Shown one piece after another: positions 49,487-58,872 of a stretch of DNA of 64,000 bases (the first letter of the stretch is position 1; every line of letters begins with the position of its first letter). A program made the translations under genes and the position numbers. Location of the stretch: assembly GCA_039105265.1 (NCBI GenBank), contig JAPFFF010000001.1, positions 1,488,001-1,552,000 of the forward strand. Direction: 5' to 3'. The DNA comes from Tritrichomonas musculus. Its lineage: Eukaryota; Parabasalia; Tritrichomonadida; Tritrichomonadidae. The notes beneath the pieces were generated by a model, which was not told the DNA's origin, searched no databases, and worked only from the letters and a program-made list of their open reading frames with translations.

Positions 49487-52272
49487 CTGAAATATCTAAG
49501 ACAAATGATCCAAACAAAAAACTTATCGATGTTATATCGGAAAATTTTGTTCAGATTAAGGAGAAGGTGTATATTGCATTGCTCAACGATATGTTAGATC
49601 CATTAAAACAGAAATTCTATGAAAAAAACAAAAAATCAAAAAATCAAAAGAATTGTAAAACCAAAGAAAAAATTCTTTGCACTTGCAATATTAATGAAAT
49701 AAAAAAGATGACACATAATTATATTAGTGGATTTGATGTAGTTTATATAAGAGAATTAAGTAATGAGAGACAATTTGTTTCTACATTATCGAGCATTGTT
49801 GCAATGATCAATAATTCTTATGTCAGCAAAAGTGAAAAGAAATATTTAATGTGTATCAACCGTTCAAATTTTGCCGGAGAAGAAAAATATTTATATGCTA
49901 ATATTCTCGAACAAAGGCTCTCAAAATATTGTGCAGAAAATTGCGATATTTATTTATGGGATTCAAGCATTCACCATCCAAGTTCTATTACAGAAGATTT
50001 CCTTTATAATGCACCAAAAAGAATGAATTCAGAGCTTATTGCAGATATTTGTGAACAATCAAGCATTCGTGAAAATCTCATCATTTTCACAGGTGGAGGA
50101 ATTGATGCGAAATCGATTGATACAAATGACGAAAGAATGAAATCGAACGGCATCAAATTTAATTATGTATACGCATACATTATTGGAGGAGATCTTTCAG
50201 TAAGTGCTTCATATGCGAGAAAGTGTCCAAGTATAACATATATAGAATCTAAAGACAAAACAGAACAAATCAACTTTACAAAAGAAGATATGTTTGCATT
50301 GAATGGAATAACAAATATTAGCACATATAATGAATTCAATAGCAAATATTCAAATCTTCGAAATGCAATCCAAGCAAAAACGCTTGGAACTAAAGGTGAT
50401 AAAGAATTGCTTAATAAACTGAGCTCTATCTCACCAATAATCAGGAAATCTTGTAATAGCATACACCAAAAGAGTGAGTTCGATGATAAAATGAAATCAC
50501 TTCAAAACATGGCACTTGGTGCACTTAGATCTGTCTTTAGACATAATTCAATTGAATCAGTTTTTGAAAAATTTGGAAATGAAGTTGCTTTTGACAAAAA
50601 AGAAGCTGCAAATTTCTTCCAAATTACCGCAAACAAAAATGATATAAATTCTATGATCAATTATGCAAACATGTTAATAAGAGGAGATTATATTCCAATC
50701 AATAAACAAGAAGCAATTTGTTATTACAAAAGAGCTATAGACAATGATAGCACAACTGCTATGGTTCAATATGCAAATGCATTATATTATGGAAAAGGAA
50801 TACAAATCAATAAACAAGAAGCATCAAAATATTACAAGAAAGCTGCTGATAACAAGAAAGCAAATGCCATGCTTAAATATGCAGAAATGTTGTATTTTGG
50901 TGATGGAATCCCAATAAACAAACCAGAAGCATGTCGATACTATAAAATGGCTGCAGAAAATGGATTTAGAATAGATTTCTTTGGCAGTACTTTTTGCTGT
51001 TTTAGCGATATTGCTAATAGTCATGGATCTAGCGGAAATTTGTGGTGTATAGATTGTTCAGGATCTGTTGGAGGTTGTGAATTATATCACGAACAACTCA
51101 AGTTACTTTTATCAAAATATCGTCAAGAAAATGATGATTTTTACTTTTGGGATGATAACTATTACCGTTCCAGTTCCATCGGCGTTGATATATTCACTTC
51201 ACTCAAATTAGGACAGGGAGGAACTCGTTCAGAATATATTGCTGACATTTGTGAACAATCAACAATTCGTGATCACCTAATAATCGTTACTGATGGATGC
51301 GTTTTTTCTGGATCGATTGACAAAAGTGATATGAAAATGAAAAAGAATAACATCGTATTTAAACATGTAACGACTTATATCATTGGAAGTGATGGTGATC
51401 TTTCTGTTGGTGCCCCCTATTCTAGAAGATGCCCCAATATTACATACAAAGTTGAAAAACTTGGAGTTGAAGTTCCACAAATAGCACTGACGCAAGAAGA
51501 TATTAGAGCATTAGAAAAAATAACAAGCATTGAAACATATAATCAATTCACAGGACAATATTCCCATCTTAATAGTGCAATCAAAGCTAAAACACTTGGT
51601 ACTGATGGTGATGTTGAATTGCAAGAACAAATCATGACATTTGCAGGTAAAATCAAAAAATCATGTAAAAACAAATCTGAAAGGAAAGATACTGCAGATA
51701 AAATACGAACAATTGAAAACATGTCAATTGGTGCACTTAGAAACGCTTTTACCCCAGAAGACATAGAAAATAACGTGAACAAGCCACCAGAAGAGATAGT
51801 AAAAAACAATGAAAAAGCAATACAAATTTTCAAAAAGTTTGCTGAAAAAGGTGATGTGGATGCGATGGTGACATATGCAAATATAAAATTAAATGATGAC
51901 AAATCAGAATCTGCAAACTTTTTCAAAAAGGCTGCTGATACAGGAAATGAAACTGCAATCCTTAAATACGCTGATATGCTACGAACAGGAGATGGAATTC
52001 CGGTGAACAGGGAAGAATCTGCTCGTTATTTCAAAAAGGCAGCCGATATCGGAAATGTTACTGCAAGCCTCGCTTATGCTTTTATGGTAAAACTTGGCGA
52101 TGGCGTTTCTGTTAATAAAGAAGAAGCGGCACATTACTTCAAACAGGCTGCTGATAACGGAGGATCAAAAGAAAAGCTCTTTTATGCATATATGCTGAAA
52201 AACGGTGATGGAATTCCAGCTAATAAAACTGAAGCAGATAAATATTTCAAATTGGCTGCTAGTGAAAAATAA
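49438..52272 (+). CDS. Tandem vWA-like and Sel1-repeat protein (continuation of the kinase-AAA gene)
   Basis: This 944-codon frame holds two related halves. Half one has a vWA-like domain (about residues 115-330) with KKYLMCINRSNF where the MIDAS should be, and IADICEQSSIRENLIIFTGGG. Sel1-like repeats follow to about 515 (YYGKGIQINKQEASKYYKKAADN). Half two has a vWA domain with an intact MIDAS, CIDCSGS (Asp539, Ser541, Ser543), and LIIVTDG (Asp619). Sel1 repeats then run to the C-terminus (GDGIPVNREESARYFKKAADIGN). vWA domains bind metal and protein ligands; Sel1 repeats scaffold complexes. The first vWA appears to have lost metal binding. The frame lies one base out from the upstream ORF; in midasin and MoxR systems an AAA ATPase works with a vWA protein, which supports the two ORFs being one gene. 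Confidence 0.85.
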   Translation: MVCSYFNKLQHSNSNLTEISKTNDPNKKLIDVISENFVQIKEKVYIALLNDMLDPLKQKFYEKNKKSKNQKNCKTKEKILCTCNINEIKKMTHNYISGFDVVYIRELSNERQFVSTLSSIVAMINNSYVSKSEKKYLMCINRSNFAGEEKYLYANILEQRLSKYCAENCDIYLWDSSIHHPSSITEDFLYNAPKRMNSELIADICEQSSIRENLIIFTGGGIDAKSIDTNDERMKSNGIKFNYVYAYIIGGDLSVSASYARKCPSITYIESKDKTEQINFTKEDMFALNGITNISTYNEFNSKYSNLRNAIQAKTLGTKGDKELLNKLSSISPIIRKSCNSIHQKSEFDDKMKSLQNMALGALRSVFRHNSIESVFEKFGNEVAFDKKEAANFFQITANKNDINSMINYANMLIRGDYIPINKQEAICYYKRAIDNDSTTAMVQYANALYYGKGIQINKQEASKYYKKAADNKKANAMLKYAEMLYFGDGIPINKPEACRYYKMAAENGFRIDFFGSTFCCFSDIANSHGSSGNLWCIDCSGSVGGCELYHEQLKLLLSKYRQENDDFYFWDDNYYRSSSIGVDIFTSLKLGQGGTRSEYIADICEQSTIRDHLIIVTDGCVFSGSIDKSDMKMKKNNIVFKHVTTYIIGSDGDLSVGAPYSRRCPNITYKVEKLGVEVPQIALTQEDIRALEKITSIETYNQFTGQYSHLNSAIKAKTLGTDGDVELQEQIMTFAGKIKKSCKNKSERKDTADKIRTIENMSIGALRNAFTPEDIENNVNKPPEEIVKNNEKAIQIFKKFAEKGDVDAMVTYANIKLNDDKSESANFFKKAADTGNETAILKYADMLRTGDGIPVNREESARYFKKAADIGNVTASLAYAFMVKLGDGVSVNKEEAAHYFKQAADNGGSKEKLFYAYMLKNGDGIPANKTEADKYFKLAASEK

Positions 52273-52601
52273 TATACATATATTCATTAAATTTTTAATA
52301 ATTCATTTAGTAATCTTGTTTTTTTTTTTTATTTAAATAAGTTTTACTTCAGTCAAATGCTTTTTAAATTGTTTGGATTTAAAGTCATTTGCTAGATAAC
52401 AGCTAAGGAATTTCTGACGATATGCTGTTTATGAGTTCATTTCTACATTTGATTGAGGAGAGCAAATTGTTGATGCGAATGATGAGTATGTCAATCAGAA
52501 AACCAAAAAAAAGGTTGATGAAGTTGCCGAAATAACAGCTATCAAAGAGAAAAAAATATTATTATTATTATAAAACATATTGTTAGTTTTATGAGAGAAA
52601 T
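52273..52601 (+). other. 3' flank of the AAA-vWA-Sel1 gene, with the left 17-bp target duplication
   Basis: Short AT-rich spacer. The 17 bp at 52585-52601 (AGTTTTATGAGAGAAAT) recur at 57700-57716 on the far side of the transposon. No gene is supported here. Confidence 0.7.
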
Positions 52602-53287
52602 ATTCCAAGAGAAAATGAAGCCCCAGCTTTTTGAGAGGCCAAAAATTGAATGAATAAAAAATATAAAAATTTTAAAATGTTAAAAATGCGTTATATAAAA
52701 CCAACAAAAACGAAATATAGCATTTAGTAATACATATATAGAAAAAAAGCATAGAAAATAATTGAGAGGGAAGATTTTTTGAGTGTATTTTATATTTTCG
52801 CTAAAATGTATTCAAATTTGAAATAAACAAATTGAAAGAATTTCAGATGCACACAAAAAGCAAGATTATTTTTTCTATGATATTGAAAAAGCAAGATTAT
52901 TTTTTCTATGATATTGAAAAATCAACTTCATAACGTATTATCTTCAAAGCTTTGTTATTGATGATTATGTTGTAAATGAGCAAGGATTAGTTAGATTAAA
53001 AAATTGAAAAATTTTCCAAATTTGAAAAATTTTTATATCTTCACAAAAGTAAAGTTCGAAAAATTTTAATTGAATTATCGTATAAACAAAAAATATATTT
53101 ATCTATTAATTTGACTAGCATCATACGAAAATAAAAATAAATAAATACAATAATATTGATCAATAAAAAATAAATATACTGGAATAAATAACAAATGTTT
53201 GAAAAATAGATTCGACTAATAAATTCCTTTGAATAAATCTATTCCAGCATATTAATTTCCTTTGAATCTATTAAAAAAGAGGCAAAT
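52602..53287 (+). repeat. Left 686-bp TIR of the bromodomain transposon
   Basis: Inverse of 57014-57699. Inside it is a 27-bp tandem duplication (AAAGCAAGATTATTTTTTCT-type, near 52857-52915), also present in the right TIR. Confidence 0.95.
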
Positions 53288-53484
53288 TAAGTAAAAAATA
53301 ATTAAAATGTTTAGTAACTTTTTTAATAAGATAAAAAATAAAAATAAATTGAAATTCACCTAATTTGACCTTTATGTTATTGTTCCCAATTTTTTAAAAA
53401 TTTAAATATCTTTAAAATTATAATAGAAATAATAAAAAATAAAAAATAAATAATAAATAAAATTTAATAAATAATATGTTTTTA

Positions 53485-54795
53485 TTAAGGCGTGTATTCA
53501 ATGATGTTTAATACTCCATCTCTTTCTATATCAAACTTTGGAAGTTGATTGTATGCTGTTTCTGGAGTAGTTTCATCTTCAAAATAATTTTTTAAAGCTG
53601 AATGAAACAAAATATTGTTATAAATAAATACTATGATGGGGATATCTTTATAATCTTTCAATTTTTCTACTATCGGCCACCACCTTTCAATTTTTGCGTT
53701 TTCTTCAGGATTTCTTGGACGAATTTTATAATGAAAAATTTTGCTTTTTTTAAGTTCTTCTTCAAAATCGTTACCAGTAAATTCTTTACCGTTATCGGTT
53801 GTTATTTCAAAGGGATATTCATTTTCTTTGAAATTTGAGAGGCAATTATTCAAAGCTTGAGCAGCAAATTCCATTGTTTTATATTCACCAATTTCAAAAT
53901 AAATTATTTTTCTTGAATAATCATCAATAAAAGCTATCAAATAATGAACTTTTTCAAAGTAAGGTGGTTTGTCCTTCAAAAAGTGGATATCACAATGCCA
54001 CAAATAATTAACCCTTGTTGCATGATATCTTGAGTCATGTACAATTTCTTTTTTTTCTTTTTGTTTTGGTGGATATAAAATATTATGTATTTTTCTAGAA
54101 TGCCATTCTGAAATATTTAATATGTTTCCAATACCCTTATATCCACCTTCCCATGAATTGTGAATCTCTGAAAATTTCTGAATGAGTTCATCTGAAATAT
54201 TGAGAGGTTTTCGACCACATTTCAAATTTCCTAAATCAATATTATAATTATTTTTAAGAAAATTGAGTAAAGTGGTTCGTTTACATTTAAAATATTTAAA
54301 AATTGATTTTAAAGAAATTGAATTGTCTTTAATTGAATCAACCAATTTATTTATTTCTGAAGCGTCCAACTGATATATATCAAATTTTGAATTAAGTATT
54401 TTTGAAAGATAAAAAAAATCTTTGTCTATTCCGGTCAATTTTTCGCAATTCTGAATTATTTTTTGATGATTGCTCAAACAATTCATTGAAATTTCTTTAT
54501 TCATTATTTCATAAAGCATATCAAACATTTGAATAGTTAAAGATTTATCACCATAAACTTGACAAGTATTTTGATAAATTAAATTGAAATCCTTTGTAAA
54601 ATCGTCTATATTAAAATATTTATTATCACTTATTTTATTTTTGATTATTTCAAAGCACATTGGAGTTTTTACGATTGAATAATAATTTTTTTCTTGTTTT
54701 TCATCTGGTAATTTTTCGAAATACAGCGAAATTGGTTTTTGGGCTATTTTTTCCATAATTTGATTGAGCTGTGATTTTAAAATCTCTTGCGACAT
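53485..54795 (-). CDS. Transposase: bromodomain-like module + HTH + DDE integrase core
   Basis: ATG at 54795, 436 aa. Residues about 10-105 match a bromodomain: NYYSIVKTPMCFEIIKNKI (ZA loop with the PM motif), then DFNLIYQNTCQVYGDKS and a final helix. The residue after the conserved Tyr81 is Gly82, where most bromodomains have the acetyl-lysine-anchoring Asn, so binding may be altered. Residues about 150-240 hold helix-turn-helix motifs (LKSIFKYFKCKRTTLLNFL; GYKGIGNILNISEWHSRKIHNIL). The integrase core has Asp269 (HCDIHF), Asp334 (TTDNGKEF) and Glu370 (NPEENAKIERWW), a full D,D(35)E set. It should cut and join the TIR ends; the bromodomain could steer insertion to particular chromatin, as chromodomains do in some integrases. 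No break is seen. Confidence 0.9.
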   Translation of the reverse strand: MSQEILKSQLNQIMEKIAQKPISLYFEKLPDEKQEKNYYSIVKTPMCFEIIKNKISDNKYFNIDDFTKDFNLIYQNTCQVYGDKSLTIQMFDMLYEIMNKEISMNCLSNHQKIIQNCEKLTGIDKDFFYLSKILNSKFDIYQLDASEINKLVDSIKDNSISLKSIFKYFKCKRTTLLNFLKNNYNIDLGNLKCGRKPLNISDELIQKFSEIHNSWEGGYKGIGNILNISEWHSRKIHNILYPPKQKEKKEIVHDSRYHATRVNYLWHCDIHFLKDKPPYFEKVHYLIAFIDDYSRKIIYFEIGEYKTMEFAAQALNNCLSNFKENEYPFEITTDNGKEFTGNDFEEELKKSKIFHYKIRPRNPEENAKIERWWPIVEKLKDYKDIPIIVFIYNNILFHSALKNYFEDETTPETAYNQLPKFDIERDGVLNIIEYTP

Positions 54796-57013
54796 GTAAA
54801 AATAATTTTAACGTATTTTTATTGAATTTGATTTGAATAGTTTACATACTTTTGAATGGATTCCTATTTTGGTAATTCAATATTTTTGAATTTTTAGAAT
54901 AATATAATATAATTGATAATAAAAAACATATTAATTAATAAAGAACATAATTTTATAATTGCAATTAGCTTGATAAAAGTTTTTCAAAAGCAAAAACAGA
55001 CCATAATTTGGCTATTTGGTCTAAATTTAAATAAATTCTCCGATATCTAATACGAAAAACATGAAAAGAAGTTTATTACTTATATATAAACGATCTTTAC
55101 TATACCAAATGTTGCATTAATAAGATTTTTTTTGAATTTCATTGATGAAAAACGATTTAAAAAATATAATTTCAGTATTTCCACTTATTTTGCAACAGTT
55201 ATTATACCATAAAACCTTTATATTATATGTATAAAGAGCATATAGATTGAAATAATAGCGATTACAACTTCGTTAAACCTGAATAAAGTCCTTAGATTTA
55301 TTGCTGATGAGATTAAACCAAAAAAGGATCGTTAATTTTTATATTTTCTTGGTTAAGAATACTATTAATCAAATAAAATAAAGCAAAAGTTACGAGACCA
55401 AACTTATTTTTCATTGAATTCCTAACCTAAACAAAAATTAGCTTACACTTTCTAGTATATCAAATAGAAAAGAAAGCACTTGACTGAGTTCACTCTGTTT
55501 TCATTTTCTCATTTCAAAAATTGATATAAAAATAGTATGCATTAAGGTATTTTCTTTTTTCTTTCCTTAAGCCTGAAAGTAATAATTGATCATGCTGCTA
55601 AACGAGACTCGTTATTTGTTCCTAGTAGGTATCATAGCATAGTTAATTGTAACAACCCATATTTAGTTCTGATAGATTAATGATGGAGGTTAAAAAAAAT
55701 TATTGATATTCAAACTACATTTTTCATTTAAATAGATTTGATTACTCCTTATGCTTTCTCAATCATCAGTAGTTGATAGCCTAAATTGTAAAAATGTATG
55801 GAATGCTTTATTTCTCCAGAAAAATACTAAGTTCAACAAATTGTTTTACTGTGATTGTGTTGTGAGCTTAAGGGAAGATTTTAATGATATGAGTTAATAC
55901 TTGGTAATTTATTAATTATTTGATTAAAATAAATGCATTTTTAATATTAAAAACTCCCTTATGCTCATAGAAATTAGTCAATATCAACCATATATGTAAT
56001 ATAATGAAAACTTTTTTGATATTCCAATACTATAATAAGCAAGCATAAGTCACAGAAAATCATTCATCAAAAAGGTGATTCTCAATCTTGGAAAACATAT
56101 ATAATCGGTTGTTTTCATTTGTTTGAGCCTATTTAAAGCTGTGACTCAAAATGAAATTTCGTTCCTAGGAATTGAGGTAGGGGAAATCAAGGTTTTCTTA
56201 TCTTATATTTAATAACTAATTGAATGATAAAAAAAAATCTCATTATTAAACTCAATAAGTATAATAATTTTCAGCATACTTCTTCAAACTTTTGATAAAA
56301 ACACAATATAAAAGGTTATAAATAGGTAAACTAGTTGAATAAACTTGAATTGTTCTATTTCACAGAACTGTTGTTGAGTTTAAAAGACGTTTTTTAAATT
56401 ATAAATGAATAAATGAAAAAGGATATTATAAATATATAATATTGGTGCTTAATAACAAATTTAACATGGCCTTGAACATATATATGTACTAATAATTATT
56501 GAAATAGAACTAAAAAAGAACAAATTTAGATTTTTAAAATTTGAATATTTTACATCTTTGAAAATTTTTATTCAAAAAGTTTTTAAAAATAATGAGAATT
56601 CATTCAAATAATAAAAAACACTATTTTCATTTTATGATAGAAAAACGACCATCAAACCCGTCTTAACTAAATCAGCAAACTCTTTGAACTTAATAAATTC
56701 AAAAATATTCGCATTCGAACAATTTTTTTTTATTTTATTATTGCTAGCCTTCAATTTCAGATTATTCAAGCAAACCACTTTTTAAAACCTTTTATGTTTT
56801 ATTTTATTATTGCTAGCCTAATTTTATTATTGCTATTAAAAAAACTTAATTATTATTTTCGATTGAAATTCAAAAAGAAACAAAAATACTTTTATTTGTA
56901 TTTTTTAGCTTGTTTAACAATATATTAAGATAATTCACTTCAATGTTTAACTCTAATGTACATTATTATAATTCATAACTATAGGAAATTTTAGTAAATG
57001 AATTCTGATTAAT
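54796..57013. other. Non-coding interior of the bromodomain transposon
   Basis: About 2.2 kb of AT-rich sequence without a supported ORF on either strand. A short direct repeat containing TTTTATTATTGCTAGCCT occurs near 56735 and 56803. I see no second gene; it may be a relic or regulatory. Confidence 0.6.
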
Positions 57014-57699
57014 ATTTGCCTCTTTTTTAATAGATTCAAAGGAAATTAATATGCTGGAATAGATTTATTCAAAGGAATTTATTAGTCGAATCTATTTTTC
57101 AAACATTTGTTATTTATTCCAGTATATTTATTTTTTATTGATCAATATTATTGTATTTATTTATTTTTATTTTCGTATGATGCTAGTCAAATTAATAGAT
57201 AAATATATTTTTTGTTTATACGATAATTCAATTAAAATTTTTCGAACTTTACTTTTGTGAAGATATAAAAATTTTTCAAATTTGGAAAATTTTTCAATTT
57301 TTTAATCTAACTAATCCTTGCTCATTTACAACATAATCATCAATAACAAAGCTTTGAAGATAATACGTTATGAAGTTGATTTTTCAATATCATAGAAAAA
57401 ATAATCTTGCTTTTTCAATATCATAGAAAAAATAATCTTGCTTTTTGTGTGCATCTGAAATTCTTTCAATTTGTTTATTTCAAATTTGAATACATTTTAG
57501 CGAAAATATAAAATACACTCAAAAAATCTTCCCTCTCAATTATTTTCTATGCTTTTTTTCTATATATGTTTTACTAAATGCTATATTTCGTTTTTGTTGG
57601 TTTTATATAACGCATTTTTAACATTTTAAAATTTTTATATTTTTTATTCATTCAATTTTTGGCCTCTCAAAAAGCTGGGGCTTCATTTTCTCTTGGAAT
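57014..57699 (-). repeat. Right 686-bp TIR of the bromodomain transposon
   Basis: Inverse of 52602-53287, followed by the second copy of the 17-bp target duplication at 57700-57716. Confidence 0.95.
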
Positions 57700-57756
57700 A
57701 GTTTTATGAGAGAAATAATTATAATCACACTTTTTTCAATTCAAAAAACAAATAAA

Positions 57757-58395
57757 GAAGTCACCGAGAGCAAAGAAAAGTTCATTCTTGGTCTCCTCTG
57801 GACAATCATTCTCCATTACTCAATCGACAAGTCAGTCCGCTTCAGCAACGACTACAAGAAAGCCAACGACAACTCCAGATTCTCATCCACATCAAAATTT
57901 TCCTATTGCGTCGCCCAGAAGCACCACAAGCAGGCACTCGTGCAGTGGGCACTCGGCCGCATCGAGAGTTACCCAGGCATCGCCGAATTCCAGCCGCTGA
58001 GCCTGGCTTTGTGCGCACTCCTCGACTCTTACTTCCCCGAGAAGATCCAAAATACACAGAAACAGTCTCCAAAGTTGCTTCTCAAGCTTTGAAAGAACTC
58101 AACATTCCACTTTTGTTTGACTTGCGGAAACTTCAAAGCTCAAAAATCGATGACAAAGCACTTCTCACGCAATTGTCAGTCATCAAAATTGCAATTGAAA
58201 GACGCCAGCCAACACAGCGAACAATATCGAAGTCACGAGCATTGATTCTCGGCGATGAATTTGTTCCGCACAAAGAAGAAGGAAGCAACAAGAAATACGC
58301 AGGAAAGAAATTCGGCCTGATCATGAAATTGAAAGAAACTGATTACAAAAACGGCCAGAGAATCAATCCACTCAAAGAGCAGGTCTGCTTTGGAT
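57757..58395 (+). pseudogene. CH-domain (alpha-actinin-like) gene, C-terminal part, inverted
   Basis: From GAAGTCACC the frame reads EVTESKEKFILGLLWTIILHYSI, the end of a first calponin-homology domain. It then gives a second CH domain (HHKQALVQWALGRIESYPGIAEF...LSLALCALLDSYFPEKI). Near 58045 the frame changes and a few codons seem missing; the other frame continues DPKYTETVSKVASQALKELNIPLLFDL...LLTQLSVIKIAIE and KYAGKKFGLIMKLKETDYKNGQRINPLKEQ, after which similarity to a coding sequence ends near 58390. The stretch is much richer in G+C than its neighbours, as in highly expressed trichomonad genes. The matching N-terminal half is on the opposite strand at 58502-58813, so the gene is split and non-functional. 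Confidence 0.8.
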
Positions 58396-58501
58396 ATCTC
58401 CTTTATTTCAATAATTATAAATCTATATCAATAATTATAAATAAGATATCCAAAAGATTGCTTGTTTATCTATAAATATTTAAGTATGTTTTTATTTATA
58501 A

Positions 58502-58813
58502 TTATAATTTTTTTTCTTCTTTGCCTGTGATTCCGTTGAGATGGACACCGTCTTTTGTGAACATTTCGTTTGCTAATTCACGGTTATGGATCATATCTTC
58601 AGATCTCTTTGGTTGAAGTTCCCAGTCACGTGGAGCCAATTTACAAACTAAGACTTCGGAGAGTTCAACTAATATAACACCATCTTTGAGATCTTTTGTG
58701 ATATCTTTGATTGTGACATCTAATCTGTGGTTGGACAAGGCACATTTAACCCATTTAGAGAAGACCTTGATTTGTTGAGGAATGCATTTTGTGTTTCTGT
58801 GTTCAGTGTTCAT
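58502..58813 (-). pseudogene. CH-domain (alpha-actinin-like) gene, N-terminal part
   Basis: ATG at 58813 (MNTEHRNTKCIPQQIKVFSKW). It encodes the first two thirds of a calponin-homology domain: ITKDLKDGVILVELSEVL, KRSEDMIHNRELANEMFTKDGVHLNGITGKE, then EKKL and a stop. In two-CH actin-binding proteins the next residues should be like D/E-x-x-x-x-EKLILGLIWTLILHY. That is what the plus-strand segment at 57757 supplies. The N-terminal third is undamaged. The protein would have cross-linked or bound actin in the cortex. Confidence 0.8.
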
Positions 58814-58872
58814 TGGCTTTTATTTTCATAATTATATTTGATCAATTCAATTAAATATTATAAATAAAAACA

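Larger units (their letters stand above)
52602..57699. mobile_element. DNA transposon with 686-bp TIRs and bromodomain-integrase transposase (5.1 kb)
   Basis: The ends are ATTCCAAGAGAAAATG and its inverse. Left TIR 52602-53287 and right TIR 57014-57699 are each 686 bp and nearly identical; I noticed one substitution. The flanking target duplication is AGTTTTATGAGAGAAAT (17 bp). The only gene is the 436-aa integrase-like transposase on the minus strand near the left TIR. The element appears whole and recently inserted. It carries no capsid, reverse transcriptase or polymerase genes, so it is a plain cut-and-paste type; it may belong to the IS481/IS3-like or Ginger-like groups known in eukaryotes. 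Confidence 0.93.

Noticed and set aside
52440-52560. Possible coding remnant left of the bromodomain transposon
   Set aside because: A short lysine-rich stretch in one frame, but no motif and no link to the CH gene on the far side could be established.
57788-58072. Extra ORFs in the G+C-rich CH-gene segment
   Set aside because: They are other-frame readings of the same segment, open only because of its base composition.
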